Source: DASXTB01 sp036505615 (lineage in GTDB: Bacteria > Acidobacteriota > UBA6911 > JACQSX01). From it: 10,609 nt of DNA. Numbering within the stretch: the stretch's first letter is position 1; each line of letters starts with the position of its first letter. The translations under genes and the position numbers were made by a program. Positions 7,229-10,609 of this stretch are shown one piece after another. The notes under the pieces were generated by a model that saw only the letters and a list, made by a program, of their open reading frames with translations, did not search any database and had not been told where the DNA came from. Location of the stretch: positions 1-10,609 of the forward strand of contig DASXTB010000422.1 in NCBI GenBank assembly GCA_036505615.1, read 5' to 3'.

Positions 7229-9142
7229 TTAATGTTTTGCCGCCGAGCTCGCCGGTGGGATGACCGGCAGCAGAATGTGAGAAGGATGGCGGGCATCGTG
7301 AAATACTGTGTTGTCGGCAGGGATCATGCGCCGGTGGCGCTGCAGCGGATCGCCCGTGTTGGGGTTGACATCAAAGCGAGGAAAATTGCTGCTGGAGATA
7401 TCCAGCCGAATCCGATGTCCTTGCTTGAATAGATTGGCGGTGGGATAGAGGTTGATTGTCACCTGGTAGATTTCGCCAGGTTTCATCAGCCTGGCCTGCG
7501 CCAGTGAGTCGCGATAACGGGTTCGGATAATGGAGTCTCCGATATTCATTTCAAAACCGGCAGGGAAGTCCGGATTTGGCGGATATACGTCCACCAGCTT
7601 GGCTGTGAAATCCGTGTCCACTGCCGTGGAAGATATCCACAGTTTGACCGCCACCGGCCCGGTGACTTCGACGTCTTCGGCAAGCGGCGGCGTTTGAAAC
7701 ACCAGCACGTCGTTGCGCGTGGAAAGCGGCAGTAGATCCTTGCACCCCAGCACTTTTTCACGGCACCGCTGGTCATAGGCGCCGTTATCCATCAAACCCG
7801 CGTTTGATGAGATGTTGCCGCCGATCGTGGGCACCGGGTTGGACGGATCGAAACGATAAGTGGTCGATCCGGATTCTGCCTTGGGCGGCTGCAGGCTGAG
7901 GCTTCCGTCCGGCTGCAGGTAATAGGGCGTATTTTTGGCGCGCGCCAGTGGGAACTCATTTTCATCGCGCCAGACGCCGCCGTGTTGTATTCGCCCGGTG
8001 GGAGACTTGCGGCCATCGCCGCCACCCATGATGAACAGCCGCACCGGGGCAACGCGGTCAGCTCCGTTGTCGATGCCTTTGAGCCAGTGGTCAAACCAGC
8101 GCAGGCGCCAGTCGTTAAAATCAAGACCCGCTTCCTTGGGGAACTCCGCTTCTCCGGCCCAGCTAATCCGCTGTCCGCCGTGTGTCCACGGGCCGATGAT
8201 GAGGCGCTGCGGCGCTCGCTTGGTCTTTGACAGGGCCTGCCAATTCATCGTTACCTGCCGCGTCCAGGAATCGTACCAGCCCGTCACATGATAGACGGGA
8301 ACGTCGGCGTAATTGGCGGTGTTATCGACGACGGAATATCCGATTTGCTTCCAGTAATCATCCAAGTCCCCGTGCTGCATGGCCTCAATCAACCAATCTT
8401 CGTATTCGGGTGCGAATTTCAGCGCGGTAGTTCCTCGTTTCACCGGAAGGTTGAAGACATGCTGGCGCATCAATTCGCCGTTGCGCACCAGCGCCTGTCG
8501 GATAACCGGGTCTTCCAGCGCCCGCTTTGAGTTGGGAGCTCCGATAGTATAGATCCAGTTCATGAAGCGCAGCTCGAACGCGCCGCCGTGGCGGAATCCG
8601 GCCACTCCTACATTAGAAAGCGCATCGACGGGGATCATTGTTGTCAGGTGCGGCGGATTCATTTCGGCCAGAGCATGCTGAGTTCCACCCGGATAGCTGG
8701 TGCCGATGGTTCCGATTTTTCCAGTGGACCAGGGTTGCTTGGCGATCCATTCGACAATGTCGTAGCCGTCCCGGCCGTCATCCAGCATCAAACGCCAGAC
8801 GCCTTCGGAATGATAGCGGCCGCGGACATCATTCATCACCACCGAATAACCTCTGGAAGCAAACCACTGCGCCTCCCAGACGTTTCCCGGCGCTTCCTTA
8901 TCGTAAGGCGTGCGGGTCAGAATGGTGGGGAATTTGCCGGCAAGGGCCGCGCCACTTCGTGCGGGCAGGTAAATATCCAGTGCCAGGCGGACACCGTCTC
9001 GCACCGGAACCATAACATTCTTCTGAGTTGAAACCTCATAGGGGCCGGGGTTGTCGGAACGGAGGTTTTGTGCCGGGTGGACGCTAATCAGAACTGCCGC
9101 CAGGGCACACAGCACGATGCACGGAAACTTACGCAGCTTCAT
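7229..9142 (-). CDS. Secreted CocE/NonD-family (S15-like) serine hydrolase
   Basis: This encodes 637 residues, the usual length for the family. An N-terminal signal peptide (MKLRKF, then a hydrophobic run to about residue 24) predicts export. The alpha/beta-hydrolase domain spans about 40-330. The nucleophile elbow is GTSYPG (S149), and the other triad residues fit D291 in GWYDSW and H321 in GPWTHGG, matching the GWYD and GPWSH contexts of cocaine esterase. The C-terminal half has the jelly-roll sandwich typical of X-Pro dipeptidyl-peptidase C-terminal domains (from about FQTPPLAEDVEVTGP to ISSSNFPRF). Such enzymes cleave acyl esters, amides such as beta-lactam side chains, or Xaa-Pro peptides; the substrate cannot be read from sequence. 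ATG 9142 has GGAGA about 8 nt upstream. It is transcribed alone and converges on the protease gene. A peptide-processing role beside the protease is possible but only inferred. Confidence 0.93.
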   Translation of the reverse strand: MKLRKFPCIVLCALAAVLISVHPAQNLRSDNPGPYEVSTQKNVMVPVRDGVRLALDIYLPARSGAALAGKFPTILTRTPYDKEAPGNVWEAQWFASRGYSVVMNDVRGRYHSEGVWRLMLDDGRDGYDIVEWIAKQPWSTGKIGTIGTSYPGGTQHALAEMNPPHLTTMIPVDALSNVGVAGFRHGGAFELRFMNWIYTIGAPNSKRALEDPVIRQALVRNGELMRQHVFNLPVKRGTTALKFAPEYEDWLIEAMQHGDLDDYWKQIGYSVVDNTANYADVPVYHVTGWYDSWTRQVTMNWQALSKTKRAPQRLIIGPWTHGGQRISWAGEAEFPKEAGLDFNDWRLRWFDHWLKGIDNGADRVAPVRLFIMGGGDGRKSPTGRIQHGGVWRDENEFPLARAKNTPYYLQPDGSLSLQPPKAESGSTTYRFDPSNPVPTIGGNISSNAGLMDNGAYDQRCREKVLGCKDLLPLSTRNDVLVFQTPPLAEDVEVTGPVAVKLWISSTAVDTDFTAKLVDVYPPNPDFPAGFEMNIGDSIIRTRYRDSLAQARLMKPGEIYQVTINLYPTANLFKQGHRIRLDISSSNFPRFDVNPNTGDPLQRHRRMIPADNTVFHDARHPSHILLPVIPPASSAAKH

Positions 9143-9190
9143 GGCACGTTCTCCATAGTTAGTTTTGCAATTACGACTGGGGAGGAAGAG

Positions 9191-9199
9191 ATATTAGCA
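9191..9199 (-). promoter_or_regulatory. Possible extended -10 for the hydrolase gene
   Basis: On the minus strand TGCTAATAT gives a TGn extension followed by TAATAT, about 50 nt before the hydrolase ATG. No good -35 is present at the proper distance, so this rests on the -10 alone. Confidence 0.28.
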
Positions 9200-9443
9200 C
9201 AGGCGAGGCTGGTTGTTGTCTGGCGAGCAGCCAAGCTTAGGACAAGCGTCTGTAGCAGGATTATTCACAGACATTCAACACAGAGGCACAGCGCGGCCAG
9301 GGCGCGCAAACCAATACGGCGACGTTTACGTTCCTACAGTGCCAGGGCCACAACCGAAACAAAAGCCGATCACGGCTACATGAACCGGTGAACCCGCAGC
9401 CAAGGATGTAAGAGGCCGTCGGTGAAAACCCGAAGGGTTTACA

Positions 9444-9499
9444 GAGTATAGCCGGCGGCAAAGCCCGCGCTTGTTGCGGGGCGTCGCCGCCGGTTAACC
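9444..9499 (+). repeat. Nested GC-rich hairpin repeat, copy 1
   Basis: The outer stem is CCGGCGGC (9452-9459) with GCCGCCGG (9486-9493), and the inner stem is CCCGC (9464-9468) with GCGGG (9476-9480). The flanks are GAGTATAG on the left and TTAACC on the right. It is the inverted partner of 9642-9694. The outer stem and flanks are conserved between the copies while the loop differs. Confidence 0.8.
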
Positions 9500-9641
9500 G
9501 TGCCCATAAACCGTCCTACGCTGAAGGCGTCGCAGAGCCTGAGCGCCACAGATATAGCGGGTCGAAGAACTAAACGGGCTTGGTTTCAAAATTTGCGAAA
9601 AATTCTTAGGCCCCTTCAGGGCGGAATGGTTTTGGATGGAT

Positions 9642-9694
9642 GGCCAACCGGCGGCGTCGCCCGCCTGAGGCGGGTTTTGCCGCCGGCTATACTC
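9642..9694 (-). repeat. Nested GC-rich hairpin repeat, copy 2 (inverted)
   Basis: The outer stem is CCGGCGGC (9648-9655) with GCCGCCGG (9679-9686), the inner stem is CCCGCC-TGA-GGCGGG (9660-9674), and the copy ends CTATACTC. It lies 27 bp past the stop of the glycine-zipper gene and could stop that transcript, but on the minus strand no T-run follows the stem. On the plus strand the inner stem is followed by TTTT, yet no plus-strand gene precedes it. Confidence 0.78.
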
Positions 9695-9721
9695 AACGGC
9701 TCACGATTCGATCAAAGTCGA

Positions 9722-10084
9722 TTACTGAGCCACGCGCTTTCGCGCCTTGTGCTTCTTGTACTGGTGGTAGGCATACCCCCCACCGGCGCCGCTAGCGGCA
9801 CCGATAAGCGCTCCCTTCTTGCCGCCCAACAGCGCACCCGCGCCCGCGCCTACAGCTGCGCCGATGCCGACACGTTTGGCCGCTTTCTTCTTGCCTGCCT
9901 CCGGATTGCGCCGCTTTCGCACCACTGTAGCGGCTCCACCGGCTGGCTCAAGACTGGTTGGATTGGCGGTGAACACTGTGCTTGGTTGGCTTGCGGCGAC
10001 GGCTGTTGCTTCAAAGGGGGATGCTAGCGCCAGTACTAACATCACTGCCAGCACGCTCAGCCAGATCCTTTGGATTTTTTTCAT
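9722..10084 (-). CDS. Small exported glycine-zipper protein
   Basis: This encodes 120 residues from ATG 10084. I prefer this start to the ATG 24 nt upstream because AGGAAAA lies about 7 nt before it and the protein then opens MKKIQRIWLSVLAVMLVLAL, a standard signal peptide ending near residue 30 (ATAVA). After a Ser/Pro/Thr linker come a basic patch (RKRR at 56-59, KKK and KR at 65-71), then a glycine zipper at 73-103 (repeated GxxxG and GAxxG spacing interrupted by KK at 89-90), and a His/Lys/Arg-rich tail (about 106-118). Glycine zippers pack helices in envelope proteins and occur in small outer-membrane or periplasmic proteins; the exact role is unknown. The basic tail could bind anionic surfaces or nucleic acid (inference). 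A single-gene transcript is likely. Confidence 0.85.
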   Translation of the reverse strand: MKKIQRIWLSVLAVMLVLALASPFEATAVAASQPSTVFTANPTSLEPAGGAATVVRKRRNPEAGKKKAAKRVGIGAAVGAGAGALLGGKKGALIGAASGAGGGYAYHQYKKHKARKRVAQ

Positions 10085-10183
10085 CGAAGTTTTCCTTTCG
10101 GGGACCATCTGCGGCTGCGACTGCTTACAGAGCCCTGAGCCAACCGCTCCATCCCCGTCGATAATTCTTCAACCCCAGTTAGC

Positions 10184-10211
10184 ACGATACACCCGAATCG
10201 AAAACTGACAA
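10184..10211 (-). promoter_or_regulatory. Possible sigma-70-like promoter of glycine-zipper gene
   Basis: On the minus strand TTGTCA (10206-10211) is separated by 16 bp from TATCGT (10184-10189), matching 5 of 6 and 4 of 6 consensus positions. This would give a leader of roughly 90 nt before ATG 10084. The match could be by chance. Confidence 0.33.
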
Positions 10212-10320
10212 GGGGATGCGGCCAGTGTCCTAAATCCTATCATTAAAGGAATCATTAAATTCTCGCAGGAACAAACGTGCTCGACAGTTGCTTTTTGAAA
10301 AACTAAAATGCGTCCGGAAA

Positions 10321-10369
10321 CGTAGGGACGATTGAAATTCTTAGGGAATCAAGATCAGCCGTCCCTACG
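10321..10369. repeat. Long-loop inverted repeat CGTAGGGACG/CGTCCCTACG
   Basis: A perfect 10-bp inverted repeat (10321-10330 with 10360-10369) encloses 29 bp. The right arm overlaps a second small palindrome, GTCCC-TAC-GGGAC (10361-10373), so the two foldings would compete. Confidence 0.7.
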
Positions 10370-10399
10370 GGACTTCCTGCGGTGAAGATTATTCGTAAA

Positions 10400-10419
10400 C
10401 CCAGCGATGAATCGCTGGG
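10400..10419. repeat. Hairpin CCCAGCGA-TGAA-TCGCTGGG
   Basis: This is a perfect 8-bp stem with a 4-base TGAA loop (the loop's outer T-A can also pair). No T-run follows on either strand, so it is not called a terminator. Confidence 0.75.
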
Positions 10420-10428
10420 CTATTATCG

Positions 10429-10447
10429 GCTGTCCCTCCGGGACAGC
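10429..10447. repeat. Hairpin GCTGTCCC-TCC-GGGACAGC
   Basis: This is a perfect 8-bp stem with a 3-base loop. It shares the GTCCC…GGGAC core with 10361-10373, suggesting a second short palindrome family in this spacer. Confidence 0.75.
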
Positions 10448-10466
10448 TCTAGAGTTTGGACATTTT

Positions 10467-10539
10467 GGAGAGACGGCCTGAGGGCCGTCTCCCGCACAAT
10501 CTTTCATCGTGCAGGAGACGCCCCACGGGGCGTCTCTCC
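10467..10539. repeat. REPIN-like doublet of the dispersed palindrome
   Basis: Two 34-bp halves (10467-10500 and 10506-10539) are inverted copies of each other across a 5-bp gap, identical at 28 of 34 positions. Each half is itself a hairpin: GAGACGGCC-TGAG-GGCCGTCTC (10470-10491) and GAGACGCCCC-AC-GGGGCGTCTC (10515-10536). With the CATTTT leader at 10461 the left half matches the repeats at 1729-1768 and 1661-1700. The nested arrangement is like REP doublets (REPINs) known from other bacteria. Confidence 0.8.
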
Positions 10540-10543
10540 AATA

Positions 10544-10560
10544 GCGCCGCTTCGCGGCGC
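10544..10560. repeat. Hairpin GCGCCGC-TTC-GCGGCGC
   Basis: A perfect 7-bp GC-only stem with a TTC loop lies 4 bp after the REPIN-like doublet. It is unrelated in sequence to that doublet. No T-run follows. Confidence 0.72.
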
Positions 10561-10609
10561 CAGCCGCTTCACGGCCGGAAACGTGCAATATCCAGAGTTA
10601 GCCGACAGC

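Larger units (their letters stand above)
9143..9721. other. Gene-free spacer with inverted hairpin pair
   Basis: This 579-bp stretch lies between the hydrolase start and the glycine-zipper gene stop, both on the minus strand. Open frames here show no recognisable protein and are broken up by palindromes. It holds a possible promoter for the hydrolase (9191-9199), a short perfect hairpin AAACCC-GAA-GGGTTT (9426-9440), and the paired elements at 9444-9499 and 9642-9694. The piece TTCAACACAGAGGCACAG near 9274 resembles simple intergenic sequence common in such genomes. Confidence 0.55.
10085..10609. other. Gene-free region dense in hairpins
   Basis: No credible gene is seen in these 525 bp up to the window edge. 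The first 130 bp act as the 5' region of the glycine-zipper gene, with a possible promoter. From 10321 onward at least five separate perfect or near-perfect inverted repeats follow each other. The stretch 10215-10320 shows nothing recognisable. Confidence 0.6.

Noticed and set aside
7076..7432. Plus-strand 118-codon frame crossing the heptamer array
   Set aside because: It is kept open by the repeat (Pro/Asn/Thr/His run) and then runs antisense into the hydrolase gene.
9261..9461. 66-codon minus-strand frame in the spacer
   Set aside because: It is Cys/Trp/Pro-rich with no motif, has no upstream ribosome-binding site that I can see, and comes from simple intergenic sequence and a palindrome.
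9380..9500. Possible riboswitch near the inverted hairpins
   Set aside because: Several stems and a GTAAGAGG stretch first suggested a structured leader, but no known riboswitch consensus was recognised and the hydrolase start is over 200 nt away on the minus strand with repeats explaining the stems.
9500..10027. Plus-strand 175-codon frame
   Set aside because: It overlaps the glycine-zipper gene antisense, crosses a palindromic repeat and has no recognisable domain.

Overview
The window looks like a chromosomal segment of an environmental bacterium, most likely an acidobacterium (Acidobacteriota, Terriglobia-like). This is inferred from three things. There is a very long secreted matrixin-type protease with IPT/TIG and DUF11 repeats and a tandem 'FAQFGNG…GEFTTLPV' tail module. 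The intergenic spaces are long and full of palindromes. There is also a CCCAACA-type heptamer array between convergent genes. No phage, plasmid, rRNA, tRNA or CRISPR signal was seen, and taxonomy was not tested by any search.

Layout. (1) 71-1615 (+): cobalamin-binding-type radical SAM protein whose codon use changes abruptly at its domain boundary. (2) 1616-2046: gene-free, with three copies of a dispersed palindromic repeat. (3) 2047-2670 (-): 207-residue protein made almost only of the tail module that also ends the neighbouring protease; it lacks an export signal and the first part of the module. (4) 2763-7031 (+): secreted multidomain metzincin protease of 1422 residues (or 1415 from the second Met). 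(5) 7032-7228: convergent intergenic spacer with seven exact CCCAACA units, G-quadruplex-prone on the other strand. (6) 7229-9142 (-): secreted CocE/NonD (S15-like) serine hydrolase with a complete visible triad. (7) 9143-9721: gene-free, with two inverted copies of a nested GC-rich hairpin. (8) 9722-10084 (-): small exported glycine-zipper protein with basic patches. (9) 10085-10609: gene-free, a dense run of hairpins including a REPIN-like 73-bp inverted repeat of the same family seen at 1661-1940.

The genes do not form an operon. Strands alternate, and all gene pairs are separated by spacers. The functional theme is the cell exterior: three of the five proteins carry signal peptides (protease, ester or peptide hydrolase, glycine-zipper protein). 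The most unusual items are the divergent pair sharing the unnamed tail module, the mosaic codon use of the radical SAM gene, the G-rich heptamer array just beyond the hydrolase stop, and the REPIN-like palindrome family with a compensatory stem change.
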